In this document: positions 10,300 through 22,716 of the stretch, one piece after another
Numbering within the stretch: the stretch's first letter is position 1
Layout: the number at the start of each line of letters is the position of its first letter
From: Erodium maritimum
Lineage: Eukaryota > Streptophyta > Magnoliopsida > Geraniales > Geraniaceae
DNA length: 64,000 bases
Direction: 5' to 3'
NCBI GenBank assembly: GCA_963921825.1
Contig: OY997592.1
Location: forward strand, 54,518,336-54,582,335
Made by a program: the position numbers and the translations under genes
Notes under the pieces: model-generated
The model's database searches: none
The model's input: only the letters and a program-made list of their open reading frames with translations
Told to the model about the DNA's origin: nothing

Positions 10300-12683
10300 C
10301 ACATCGCCTCAGTTCAGTATCTCTCTGATGAGGTGATAACGCCGCAATACATGTTTGGATTTGTTATGTGATCTGGGCTCTTTAGTTTGCGCAACGACCC
10401 TTGTGTTGTCGCAAAATAGCTTCACCGGGATGGACGGGTTTTTAATTACGCCCAGCCCTGCCGTGAACTTCCTAATCCATACAGCCTCGTTGGCCTCCTC
10501 TACAACTGATCTGTACTCGGCCTCTGTCGTGGAATCAACGACGATGTCTTGCTTCACGCTCTTCCAGTTGAAAGCTCCATCATTCAGCGTGAACATGTAT
10601 CCTGAATGACTTTTAAAGTCATATGGATCTATCTGGTAACTAGCTTCCACATACCCATTTGCGACTAGTTCAACATCACCTTTCCCCCGTACACCGGAAA
10701 CGTGTCCCTAGTTCTTCTCAAATACTTAAGAATTGCTTTGACTGATATCCAGTGTTCCTCACCGGTGTTAGACTGATGTCTACTGGTACAACTCAAGGCA
10801 TATGAGATATCCAGTCTCGTGCGTATCATGGCATATATGATCGACCCTATCACCAAAGTGTATGGGATTCACATCATCCTTTTCAGCTCATCAGGTGTCT
10901 TAAGACACTGAGTTTTGCTGAGATGAATTTCATGACGTGCGAGTAAGAGTCCTTTATTTGAATCGATCATTGAGAACCTACTCAATACATTGTTCAGATA
11001 GGTGCTTTGACTTAAACCCAAGACCCTCTTGGTGCGATCTCTATATATCTTAATCCCTAAGATATAAGCAGTATCGCCTAAGTTCTTCATTGAGAAACAC
11101 TTCCCTAACCAAGCTTTAGTCTCGTGCAAGCTTGGGATGTCGTTTCCAATGAATAGTATGTCATCGACATACAACACCAGAAAGGTAATCTTACTCTCGG
11201 TTTCCTTCTTATAAATGCAAGGTTCGTTCTCGTTCTTGGTAAAGCCAAATCCAATAATAGCTTCATCAAAATGCAGGTTCCAACTCCGAGAAGTTTTCTT
11301 CAATTCATAAAATGGATTTTAACAACTTATAAATCGTTCCCTTGTTCTTCGGATCGACAAAACCTTATGGCTGATACATATAAACGTTCTTCGTCAAATT
11401 TCCGTTAAGGAAGTCAGACTTGACATCAATTTTCTATATCTCATAATCATGATATGCAACTACGGCAAGAAGACTTCGGATTGATTTGACCATAGCCGAT
11501 GGGGAGAAGGTTTCCTAATAGTCAATCCCTTTGATCTGCCTATAACCTTTCGCCACCAGTCGAGCTTTATATGTTTGAGGATTGTCGTCTATGTCCATCT
11601 TCACCTTGAAGATCCATTTGCATCTGATGGTTTTCGCACCATTGATGGGATCAACCAGTTCCCAGACTTGATTATCCAACATGGATTGCATTTCCCCCTC
11701 ATGGCTCCCAACCATAACTCAAAGTCGGGCCCATCCACGACTTCCAAAAAGGTCGTGATACACCATGAGTTCACCGTCCCCTCCAGACACAAAAAAAACA
11801 TATCTCGGAGGTGGACGACTAACCCTTCTAGACCACCTTGGACCTTTTAGAAATTGTTGTAGAAACTGGTCCTTGCTCTACGACCATCTTTGGTTCCTCT
11901 ATTGGGTTGTCCAGTGGTTCCTGAACAGAATCAGATAGACCTGTGCCATCTTGAATTTCTTCAAGATGCATAGTCCTCCCACTGACGTCTTTGTAAATAA
12001 ACTCCCTTTCCATGAAGACCTCGCTCTTAGCGACGAAGACCATGTTCTCACTGGGTTTGTAGAAGTAGTAACCCATTGTTTCTTTGGGATACCCCACGAA
12101 GGTGCATTTCTTAGATTTTGGTTCGAGCTTAGTCAAAACCAAACGTTTCACATAAGCCTCACAACCCCAAATCTTTAGGAAGGACAAAACGGGATTTCTT
12201 CCCGTACCATTTATCAAATGGTGTCCCTTCCACAACCTTTGTCGGAGCCCAATTTAGTATGAATGCGACGGTCTCTAGAGCATGACCCCAAAAAGAGATT
12301 GGGAGATCATTCCCACTAATCATGGACCGGACCATATCCAATAAAATTTGATTCCTCCATTTAGACACACCATTCAAGTACGGTATTCCGGGAGGAGTCC
12401 ATTCTGAAAGGATCCCGCTCTCTACTAGATGATCTAAAACCTTTGTGGTCAAGTATTCTCCACCTCGATCTGATCGAAGTGCCTTGATACTTTTCCTGAG
12501 CTGGTATTTTACTTCAGTCTTAAACTCTTTGAATTTATCAAAAACTTCAGACTTATGTCTCATAAAATAGACATAACCAAATCTACTGTGGTCGTTGGTA
12601 AATGAGATGAAGTAGCTAAAACCCCCATGATAAGTGTATTCATTGGTCCACACACATCCGAGTGTATTATCCCTAACAAGTCA
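10300..12683 (-). pseudogene. Ty1/copia pol remnant: integrase, reverse transcriptase, RNase H
   Basis: Read from high to low coordinates, the pieces follow copia order. The integrase core lies at 12683-12159 (LLGIIHSDVCGP, FTNDHSRFGYVYF, SDRGGEY, WGHALETVAFILN). The integrase tail is at 12235-11828 (KIWGCEAYVKR, KCTFVGYP). The start of reverse transcriptase is at 11715-11515 (CKWIFKVK, ARLVAKGY). Its catalytic YVDD motif (LYVDDILFIGND) lies within 11303-10869. RNase H is at 10856-10309 (TEAEYRSVVEEANEAVW). Frameshifts and stops separate them, and gag, protease and the 5' LTR are missing. It is a dead 3' half. The break at 12683 coincides with a MULE-type MITE fragment. Confidence 0.88.
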
Positions 12684-12910
12684 TAAGGGTAAAATGGTAA
12701 TTTTCCTTATTAAAGTCATAAGGTTGATATGAGTAAAGTCAAAATCGTCATTTTACTCTCAACTAACTGTCAAATGGCTAACAGAATGGAACCATATTCA
12801 CTAACTGAATCGCGTGACCAATACTTTATGTATGGCATATGTGATTTTGCAAACATGGGTAGTGTAATGTTCGTGACCAATACTTAAGAGTAAGTTTCAA
12901 TATTTAACCC
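12684..12910. mobile_element. Truncated copy of the long-TIR MULE-type MITE
   Basis: The right end, reverse complemented, starts GGGTTAAATATTGAAACTT and continues with TATTGGTCACGAAC, the same as the terminal arm of the complete element at 14355-14849. Only one arm and part of the middle are present. The left end stops at the broken copia integrase. Confidence 0.6.
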
Positions 12911-14345
12911 TGAAAAGTTTAGGGAGAAAGAAAAGTTGTTTTAATTAGTTAGTGGTCCTAACCCCTATCTAGGGAAGACATGCATAACACTTGGCATGAC
13001 CGACTCTAAAGTTTTAAACTTTATTTGATTCTACTTGGTTTTGGTAATCCTGGATTTTATATGCTTAATAAACTCGGGTAACTGGGTTCTCAAGAAAGGT
13101 TAAGAGATTAGACTCTGCCATAGATGAGTTCGGGGATTTGTAAGTCCGCATTTTATCTAGGTTTACATAGGGAATACTATCAACGATCATAGCGATCCTC
13201 ATGATATTATCCTAGGTGGTTCTTGTAACTTGTCACATGAACTTGATAGCAAGAATTGGTGATCCTAAAAGGACACCATAACACGTCATTACAGGTCTTT
13301 AAAACAAAACACAACACCATGAACACATGACGTATCATTATTCATATTGAATGCTTGTATCATGCATAACATTACTTCTTGTTTTTACCTACATCAAATG
13401 CTCGCTCATGTCTTTTTGCTTCTCTTCAATCCCCCTCAAGGACGCTCTCAAAACTAACGGAGCCCACTCAACCTTAATTACGACAACCTAACATATGAAC
13501 TGCAATGGTACATATGTATATTTGTAAATAGGAGAAAGATAACTAGATTAGGATAGTGACAACTTTACTCTAGGTGAGCCGTTGGAATTGATTTATCTAG
13601 CGTTTTCCTATGAGATCGACCAGTATTTTATCGTAAATCTATATTAAACTATTAAGTAGTCATCCTCTTGTATATATGTATTGAGTCTTTTTGTCAACAT
13701 GATTTCTATAGGAAAGACATAAACTTGTTTGACGAAACGAATCATTAGGGCCGAGAGAACATACTGAGAGTGATTGTATGATCACCGAAAATTGTTCAAA
13801 AGAGTTGACCATGGATGCTAAGTTGCTTCAAATTTAAAAACGTATTATCAGCCATCATTTTTTTCTAGAAAACAAAATACTTGTATAATATTTACACTAG
13901 AAATGTATATTTGGACCAAATTTAGGAGTTATGTACTATATGATCAACTTATAAAATCTTCATGTGTCTCCACGAAGACACTGACGGAACGATTAAATAA
14001 ACGTAGTAAAGAAATAGTTTTGGAATGGTGGGTAGGTTTCTTAACCTATACACCATATGGGAGCTTAGCTAATTGGATATTGGAACTACATATGACACCT
14101 TTTCACACCCACCACAACAGTTAAGCTTTAAGTAATGGCTATCATACGACTGTTTTGATGTTTGCTACTGCATATCTAAATTAAGGTATAATGTGACTTC
14201 TCTAAATTAATCTAATTATACTAAGTACGAATTGAATGGTTACTTAAACAATTCAAAAGTTTGTTTTCAGTTTCCGCATTATCAGTAATACAATTTGGTT
14301 CCTGAGTTATTTAAAAAGTTATCCGTTAGGGTGATTAGTAGATTA
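12911..14345. other. Intergenic, no gene seen
   Basis: AT-rich sequence with only short chance frames. No transposon termini or domains recognised. Confidence 0.4.
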
Positions 14346-14354
14346 TTAAATTTA

Positions 14355-14849
14355 GGGTTGAATGTTGAAACTTACTCTTATGTATTAGTCACGAACACTA
14401 TGCTACCCTCCTTTTCAAAATCACATTTGCGGTACCTTATCTATTGGTCACGCGATTCCGTTAGGAAAAATAGACGGTAAAATGCCGTTTTTCAATTCCG
14501 TTAGTCATATGACCTCAAGTGTCATATAATGGATGGTAAAATGACGTTTTTTTCCTTAACTATTTGACCTCTATATATTTTATATGGAACAACAACGAGG
14601 GTGTAATAGTAATGTTCCTTATAAAATGTATAAAAGTCAAATAATTAAAGAAAAAATGGCATTTTACCATCCATTATATGACACTTGAGATCATATGACT
14701 AACAGAATGGAAAAAACGGTATTTTACCGTCTATTTTTCCTAACGGAATCACGTGACCAATAGATAAGGTACCGCAAATGTGATTTTGAAAAGGAGGGTA
14801 GCATAGTGCTCGTGACCAATACATAAGGGTAAGTTTCAACATTTAACAT
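14355..14849. mobile_element. MULE-type MITE with ~210-bp inverted arms and 9-bp target duplication
   Basis: The left arm begins GGGTTGAATGTTGAAACTTA. The right arm, reverse complemented, begins ATGTTAAATGTTGAAACTTA. The two match over about 210 bp, including TATTGGTCACG, TTTACCGTCTATTTTTCC and CATCCATTATATGACA. The spacer is about 80 bp. TTAAATTTA occurs on both sides (14346-14354 and 14850-14858), a 9-bp duplication as made by Mutator-like transposases. No coding capacity. The superfamily follows from duplication length and long arms. The AT-only duplication is less decisive than a GC-rich one. Confidence 0.72.
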
Positions 14850-14858
14850 TTAAATTTA

Positions 14859-15716
14859 CTCACATAACATAAAAATTAATCAAGATATTTATATTTTTAT
14901 CATATTTTGATTAATTAGTCTATGACATGATCTCTATGATCATCGGAGGCTCGATCGTGGATCAGGTGTCATGACTGTGGTGCATCCAATCAATCGGGGA
15001 CCCTGTGTAGAGACACCTAATTCTCATCCACATCGTCATTCGCTGGATCGGAATCCTGACACCCACACTCGGAGTCAGAAAAATTGGAATCAACAGCTGC
15101 TCCTACCGAGCACTGGTGCAAACTCGGCGTACCAACCTCATCCGCTGGATTAAGACTCTAACACCCCCGAGTATGTGGGGATGCACACCTCGCCCTACCG
15201 AGGTTAGTGTAAATCCGACATCCTGGTTCCCCCGTTTCTTGGAGTTCTCTCTGGATGTCCGTTAACCCTTCAAATGCTCTATATCAGATTTCTCGATCAT
15301 TTTCAGATCGAGTCAGGAAACGAACCTCGTGCCACTCACAAAATTGTGATCCAAAGAAATAACCCACTATATTATCTTTAGATTAGTCAGGTCTCTGGTA
15401 ATAGGGTTAGCGTATGGTACCTATGGGTCAGGACTTCTATCTCACCATTTTATTTTCAGTATTACCTTAGTTTTTACGACTATACATGCGTTTGTATCAA
15501 CTTTTTTAATGATTAATAAACTTTCTATATGCTCAAAAAAAATCTGTGACTTGATCGTTCTATCTGTAAGTTTAATTTTTCTATTTCTACACCCTTCTAC
15601 GATCCTACCAATGTTCATCAATGTAATAAAAAATTTCACATTAACAAAAACCAATTTATGTCTGTTAAAACTGCTATGCTTATATATTTTTTGAACTGTA
15701 AACATAATTATCTTAT
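14859..15716. other. Non-coding; may include the LINE 3' untranslated region
   Basis: No gene is recognised. 15450-15716 is AT-rich and directly follows the stop codon of the minus-strand LINE, so part of it is probably that element's 3' untranslated region. A clear poly(A) end and target duplication were not found. 14930-15300 is GC-richer and contains wording like ACTCGGAGTCAG and CCTACCGAG without an assignable function. Confidence 0.35.
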
Positions 15717-18700
15717 TTAAATATCGACAGTAAAGACACGATAGAAAGGTTTGGGGAGGTACCCTCCTTGCCATTCCCAGACAAGGGAGGAACAAGCCGC
15801 CCTAGCTAGCCAATGAGCTACTTTGTTCGTTATCCGCTTGACGAAATCGAGTTGAACGACCTCGAGTTTAGATAAAAAAAAAAGGGAAATACAATCACTA
15901 ATGACTATTCCTAGAGGGGAGGAGAATCATCCCCGTTTGTTGATCATATCTACTATGACCTTGCAATCACTTCTAATGCAAGCTCCCTGATAGCATACGC
16001 CTCGATCAATCCCAGATTTGGGGGGTTGAGAGATGATGAGGAGCGTGCCTTAGAACTGACCGTTGTCATCCCTGCATACCCAGACCGTTCCTATCTGTCT
16101 CCAGGAGGCGAAGAGAGCTTCATCCGTATTATTGACCAATGTCCCATAAGGAGGGGGAGACCAGTGCGTAGTCACCCCCTATGTTGTCTGGTCTGGTAGG
16201 CCTTGGCCCTTTCCACAACTAGTCTTTTCTTTCAGCCATTCAACATTAAGAAGAGAAGCCATGTAGTTGATGGTTGTAGCCGACAGAGCGATATCATCTT
16301 AGATTTTTTTTTTATGGCCTTCCATAACTCCCAAAGAAGGCATCCCACATCGCCCCTTTGGCCGGGGAGCTGAAGGAAAGTATCTCCCACAACCACTCCA
16401 TTATATAGTCGGTTCTTGTAGGCATGATCAAACCACTAAGTTTCCAAACGCAACCAGACATGAGACGAGGAGGTGCATTTCCGATTCCAGTCCAGCTTAA
16501 CATAGAGGGTAGGAATTCAACATATCCACCTTTCGAGTTCGTAGCCTGGTTACTATTTGGAGACAACCTGCACACTCCCGCTAGAGGAATGTACGAGCCT
16601 TTTGAAGCACATCGAGTTTCCAGATAGAATTATAAATGTCCGAGGGAGCACTTGGCGGCGAGTGGGAATAGTTGAGGAGGCCTTACGCTGATAGGACCGA
16701 ATAGTGGCTGAGCCGTTTGCCCATTCAGTACCATGAATTTGAGTAGGCTGAGGCGCTGATAGGTACTGCTAGAATAGTTGTACTATCTCGTTCATTGAAA
16801 AGCTCGCAGATTACTTCCTCATTCCACTGTCTCGTACCTGACTTCATAAGTCCCGCCACGTGTCTATATTCGAGATCCACGTCAGTCGAGGACATACAAG
16901 GATCTAACCCTGTGAGCCAGGGATGACGGATCATAGAGATTTTCGTCCCTGAGCCTATAGACCATCGTGTCCCTTGTTTTACTGGTTCTACGTCGAGAGA
17001 ATGATTTTCCAAATAAAGCTTTGGCCCAGTCCCTTCTTAAACTCTAGGGTTGAGGAATTCGGAAAGTATCGTGCTTTTAGAACAAGAGCGACCAGATTGA
17101 TTTCTTCCGTGGCAATCTTCCACAGTTTCTTTCCTAATAGAGCGATGTTGAAATCCCGCGGGTTCTTAAAACCCGAACCCCATAACTCCTTTGGATGCAA
17201 CATGACAGACCATGATTGCCAAATTATTGGTTTATCACTTACCCCTTGAGGATCTCCACCAGAAACGGGCGAGAGCCACATTAATTTTCTTTACTAAACC
17301 TTGCGGGAGGCGCATCATACTCATGACATACGTAGCGATAGATTGGAGTGCTGATTTCACCATAGCCTCCCCCTTTTCAACATCGCCTAGTCTCGCCGAT
17401 TGATCTGATTTAAGATATGTTCAAGAATATATTGAAGGCTAATTTTCCTGTTTTGTCCTATTAGGTTTAGGAGTCTCAGATAAAGAGAGGGATCTTAAAT
17501 TTCCGGGATGCCTAAAATAAGTATCCCTTCACCTTTAGCCTCCAGATGAGTGTTTGTAATGAAGAATAGTAAGGACTTCTGTAAATTCACCACATATCCC
17601 GATGCTTCCTCAAACATCCAAAGATAGTTTCAGATCTTCCCCATCTCTAGATGAGTTGTCTTACACTTTACGTAATAGTCGTCTGTGAAGAGCATATAGG
17701 TTAGAGGAAAGGGGGATACTAAGACCATGAATAAGACCTTGACATTCTGCTAATTGAAGTAAACAAGTCAGTCCTTCCATATAGAAGATGAACAGGTACA
17801 AGGATAGAAGATCACCCTACAGATGCCCCTTTTTGGATGAACACAGCCTAATAGTCAGCCTCCTTCCACCAAGTTGTATGTAACCGAGTAGGTACACCGA
17901 CGCATGAGAAAAATCCATTCTTCACCGAAACCAAAGCCTCGCATCATATCCCACATGAACTGCCAGTCCACTTTGTCATAAGCCATACTCATATCGAGTT
18001 TTAAGGCCACCCAAAATTCTCGCCCTTTCTTCTTACATTTCATGAAGTGTAGGGTTTGAATGAAATGATGATACTATTCTGAATAGATCGACCATGGACA
18101 AAGGCTCCATGTGAGGGGGGAAATGATTTCATCCAGAGTAGGTTTGAGGCGGGTTTACACCACCTTGGAAACTATTTTAGACAAGACATTGCACAATGTG
18201 ATGGGTCAAAGATCCTCAAGACTCGATGGGGCCGCCACCTTTGGAATGAGAACTAAAGTCATCACATTGAGCGAGTACATGTTTTCTCCTCCTTCAAATA
18301 TTCAACAAACACAAGTAATGACATCATCACCCACCGTGGACCAATATTTCTGGTAGAAGAAAGGATTGAGTCCGTCCGGTCCTAGTGATTTATTAGGACC
18401 TATAGAAAAAGTGGCACCGCGGACTTTCTCCAAAGAGATTGGGGTGAACAGTGAGTCATTTTATGTTGTTGTGATCCTATGTGAAAAGTGAGGTATCCAG
18501 GAGGAGACTAAACCCTCTGACCTCCTAGATAGATCCTGATATAAGGAGAGGATGTGCTCTCCAAGTCTTCTGTCCAGGTGAGGACCGTCCCGTCCCCATC
18601 CTTAAGCTCCTTCACACTATTATATCACGGTGTTAGGATGAAAGGAATTAAAGAATTTTTTGTTGCGGTCGCCATCCACCAACCAATGTTGTTTGGTTCT

Positions 18701-19490
18701 CTACCGCCAAAACCCCCTTCTTATCTAGTGTGTTGTTATACAGGGTCTGTAGTGCTCTTTGTTGCATGATATTGGATCGACCCCCTTTTACGTTAAGGAA
18801 AATAATGTCCTTTTCGTAAAATTGAATTTTCCTTAAAAGCACATTATACACCTCCCTTCCCCATTTGTCTAATGTCACACCTATTTCTGAAGTCTTGGTC
18901 AAAATGGATCGATCCCCTGAATCTCCCCACACAGACTGGATGAAGTGGCCACAATCTAGATCCTCCGGCCAAATGTTCTCGAACCGAAAGTGTCAAGAAC
19001 TTGGAGTCTCCACCCTTGGTTCCATATCTAATATGATTGGTAGATGGTCCAACGTAGAAATGTCCATACTATCCATATGCACATGAGGCCATCTGTCCAT
19101 CAGGTCAACGAATATTAAAGCCATGTCCAATTGAACCTCCATCCAAGTATCTGGTTTTCTCCCACTAAGACACGTAAACTCATACCCTTGAAGTGGAATA
19201 TTGTGCAGATTCATGTCACTTAAAACGTTTTGAAAAGAAGTAACCAGTGCTTCAGGATAAGGGTGACCGCCTCCTTTTTCCCTCGGATGGAGGATGCCAT
19301 TGAAATCCTCCATCATAACCCACATGTCATTCACTTGGTCCGAAAGGTTACCTAACGATCGTAAGAGCTACCATGTCTTCCATCAGAGCTCCCGGTTGGA
19401 TTCTCCATAAATTCCCGAGAGACGAACTCGCACAAACCAACTCTGAGTATACTGGAGTCTATGTAAGGATTCCCTGTGCTCTAGATCTTT
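15717..19490 (-). pseudogene. LINE (L1-type) ORF2 remnant, 5'-truncated: endonuclease, RT, zinc region, RNase H
   Basis: Minus-strand order is that of plant L1-type ORF2. The endonuclease is at 19490-18990 (VMMEDFNGILHPREKGGG, then FTCLSGR). A linker follows at 18932-18648. Reverse transcriptase runs from 18600 to 17300, with LKLDMSMAYDKVDW at about 18000-17960 and the catalytic FTDD in place of FADD near 17680. The region after RT spans 17281-16725 (LLGKKLWKIATEE, GSGTKISMIRHPWL). The zinc-binding RVT region is at about 16600-16310. RNase H lies at about 16200-15717 and ends VKRITNKVAHWLARAA, with a stop at 15719-15717. Many frameshifts make it inactive. The first part of the endonuclease is missing, as in a 5'-truncated target-primed insertion, and the truncation point meets a second LINE. 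Confidence 0.85.
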
Positions 19491-19494
19491 AGTT

Positions 19495-20368
19495 TCACAT
19501 CATCCGTCCAACATGTGTATCCGAGTGAATGATGATTCTAGAGTAGTTGGCCTCCTTCGCCCGTTTCAAAGACCGGCGGATAGCTATAGCCTCGGCCATG
19601 GGAGGTGAGAGAGTGCCTATGATTGTGCCATTTTGTCCTTCCACTACATCGTCAGCCTCATTCTTGCATATGAAGACCCAACCCGATTGATTTGATTGTT
19701 GGAAAATAACCCCATCCGTATGCACTGAGAGCTAGGTTGGTGGTGGGGGTATTCAACCAGGAGAGGCTCGGGTTGTGGTGGTTCCAACCCTTTGAGGTTT
19801 CGCATTTGCTTCCTTCCAAGACTGAAAATGTATCTTTGTAGCGATTGTCATGGAGGCCGGTATCAATTTTTCTTCATTCCACACAAAACCAATTCTTTTC
19901 TTCCATAAGTTCCAAAACCATAAAAGAATCTCGGAGTTCAAGTCTTCACTGGCGAGTTGGAGGAATTTTTCCCACCACACCCAAAACTCCATTCCGGGGG
20001 AGTAAAGTATGGGCAGGTCCAAGAGTGCCCAAATATCACGAGTAAAAGGGCATTAAAGCAGAACCTAGGATGTGGATTTAGAATCCAATAGGAAAATAGG
20101 ACACATGGGTGATATGGGGACACACCTTATGTTGAGATTCTCAACCACATGTAGAGATTTTGTGAGGCACCGCCACCAGAATATTTTAACTCGAGGAGGT
20201 GCTTTGACATTATATGTATCATTCCAAAAATATTCTGAACCTGTGGGGAACCAGTCCCCCTTCATTTTTTATAGGGTTCGATAACCATTCTTTGTAGTGT
20301 AGAGGCCCTTGTCATCCTCCTCCCAATACCAGCCATCCTCTCCATGAGAAGTGGAGAGAGATATTTCT
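19495..20368 (-). pseudogene. 3' part of an older LINE ORF2 (zinc region and RNase H)
   Basis: The zinc-RVT part (20368-20065) includes FWNDTYNVKAPPRVKIFWWR and the RNase H start (about 19725-19495) reads MHTDGVIFQQSNQSGWVF and AEAIAIRRSLKRA. This continues the LINE at 22717-25691, the two parts being separated only by the solo LTR. The RNase H is cut at about 19490, where the younger LINE starts, so its C terminus is missing or displaced. Confidence 0.8.
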
Positions 20369-22711
20369 TGTCACGTCCCAAATCTGAGTTTGACCGGACT
20401 CGAGACGTGAACTAAAATAAAATAAAAACAATAAAAAAAGTAAATTTGAATAACATAAATCGCCGAAATTTAGTTCCAAATCACAATAACCGTGCCGCGA
20501 GTCAAACGCTCAAATCCAAATAAATAAAACGCAGTTTAGTTCATAAACAGAAATAGTACGTCTCTACTACAAGATAAACCCCTAGACTCTCGATGAGCTC
20601 TCGAGCTCTGAGACGTCCTCTAAACCGACTCAGCACCGAAACCTGTAAAACAGTAAAAACAAAGGGGGTGAGCTTACGCTCAGTAGGAAAAAGTAGTAAC
20701 GGGAATGGTCTTCCGCTCCGTCGCCATAATTACTCGATTCATAACACTTAGTAATAAACGACACAACAACAGAAACCAACAGGAACACAACATTATCGAT
20801 AATATATCCGAGATAAAGAACCATAATAAACAGTAGGACATTATTCTACGATCTCGGCTACAAACGTCACCCAAACCCGACATCATACGGACATAAGAAA
20901 AGGACACCAGACGGTTCTCAACACCCAACCCTGCACAACTCATACCAGAGGCCATACAGTCATCCGATTCGTTGTCAAACACCTATAACGCTAACACTCA
21001 AGTCACACAAGAATCACATAACATGCATAAGTAACCACATCGTACCAAACTAGCAACACACACAGTAAATCATTAGCAACCACACACACAGTAAGTGTCC
21101 AATAATACGCCGGATCACACAGCACGGCTCAACCACATCGTACCGGAATACACCATCGGTCTAGATGTCTTCCTGGACACACAACATCGGGGTGAAACAA
21201 AATACATCATACCGGAACACACCCTCGGTCTAGATGTCTTCCTAGAACACACAACATCGGGGTAAAACAATATATCGGAAACGCACATCAGTCTTCCCGG
21301 AAACGCACATCGGGGTAAACAACCAATACACCATAACGGAAATGCACATCGGCCTAGGTGTCTTCCCGGAAACTCACATCGGGGTCAATCTCATCACACA
21401 CATACCGGACCGGCACACACCTCGGTCGGGTATCTTCCCGTAGCACGGGGTACAAATCACACCACATAATACCACACCAAAACACGTTACACCGAACTTA
21501 TCATACCTTCAGTGCTTTCCAAATGCTTAGTCACACGAACGCCTAGCAGTCACCTCCTCCGAGCTCGAGAATAAAGTCTAGGATCATAAATTAATACTAG
21601 AAATCAATGACAAAACAAGGGTGGTTTAAGAGACAAACACTCAAGTTAAAACTCCCAAGCGTTCGGTTCAAGATACCCTTTCTAATTAAACGAAAAACAC
21701 CCAAAATGGACCCAAAAGGTCCAAAACTGGTCTGCCACAGTTTGCTTCACGGAGCTGTGAGGCTCCTCGTCACGGTACCCGTCACGGATCCATGACGGGT
21801 CCGAGCAGATTCACTCTTCTTCTTCATCCAACCCCTTTTCCACGAAAACAACACCAAAAACTCCATTTTTAACAACCCAAAACCTCCAAATCAGTCCCAT
21901 AACTTCAATACTTCACTACCCTTGTGGGTTTCATCAAAACAACAAATACCCAAGAGATTTCCATCCAAAACAACCAAAGCCCCAATTGATTTCTACATAA
22001 ATCAACCTCCTTCTTCTCCTAAACCATCATCTAACAACTAATAATTCAAAACCCAACTAGTTCATGCAATTTCTATGGAAAACCATAAACCCAACTTGAT
22101 TGAAAGTAGATTATTAGAGCTTACTTACCTTGGAAATGGAGAGATGAAGAGGATTAAGTGGTTTTTGAGAAGGTTTGATGAAGAAATGGCTCCAAGCTTC
22201 CTCCTTTCCTCCCTTTCTTCTTCTTCAAGCTAAGAAGCTTTTTCTTATCTCCTCTCTCTTGTAGATTTCGGCTACCATAGGAAATATGAGCTGAATTGTG
22301 ACAAAAGGGGTCTTAAACCTAAGGTAGAGATGACCAAAAGGCCCTCTATTGTTCTCTTTCTTCTATTTTGGCATATATGAGGGTAAATGGGTCATTGTAG
22401 ACCCATTTCTTCTCCTCCAAGTCACCATGGACAAGTGTCCATGTGGGGACCACCTTGTCCTTAAATATTTCCAGCACTATTAATTTAATTAGGTTTAGTC
22501 GTTAATTAGTCTTAGTTTGACCCGAGTTTGACTTTTTCGCAAAGATAGTCATTTGAAAGGAAACAACCCAACTAAGCTAACCGTAATGACGGTTAGACTT
22601 TTTTGGGTCCCGGAAAGGTCCCGAATGACTCCCGGAGTCATCGGTTGACTTTTCCGGTCGAAAGTCAACTTTCGCCAAAAATCACCGGTTCGACCGGGGG
22701 CGGTTCTTACA
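20369..22711 (-). mobile_element. Solo LTR of a long-LTR Ty3/gypsy-type element, 2.34 kb, with 5-bp duplication
   Basis: The plus strand begins TGTCACGTCCCAAATC and ends GGGCGGTTCTTACA. In element orientation this is TGTAAGAACCGCCC...GGGACGTGACA, with proper TG/CA ends. TTTCT flanks it on both sides (20364-20368 and 22712-22716). There is no internal coding region or primer site, so it is a solo LTR, left by unequal recombination between two LTRs. The same LTR family, in opposite orientation and followed by a primer site, lies at 47618-50229. It interrupts a LINE ORF2. Short open frames inside are not genes. Confidence 0.88.
21100..21440. repeat. Tandem subrepeats inside the solo LTR, about 80-90 bp
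   Basis: Units carrying ACATCGTACCGGAA, CATCGGTCTAGATGTCTTCC and CACAACATCGGGGT recur about four times with decay. Corresponding subrepeats, in reverse orientation, are at about 49375-49700 in the second LTR copy, so the array is a conserved feature of this LTR family. Confidence 0.65.
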
Positions 22712-22716
22712 TTTCT

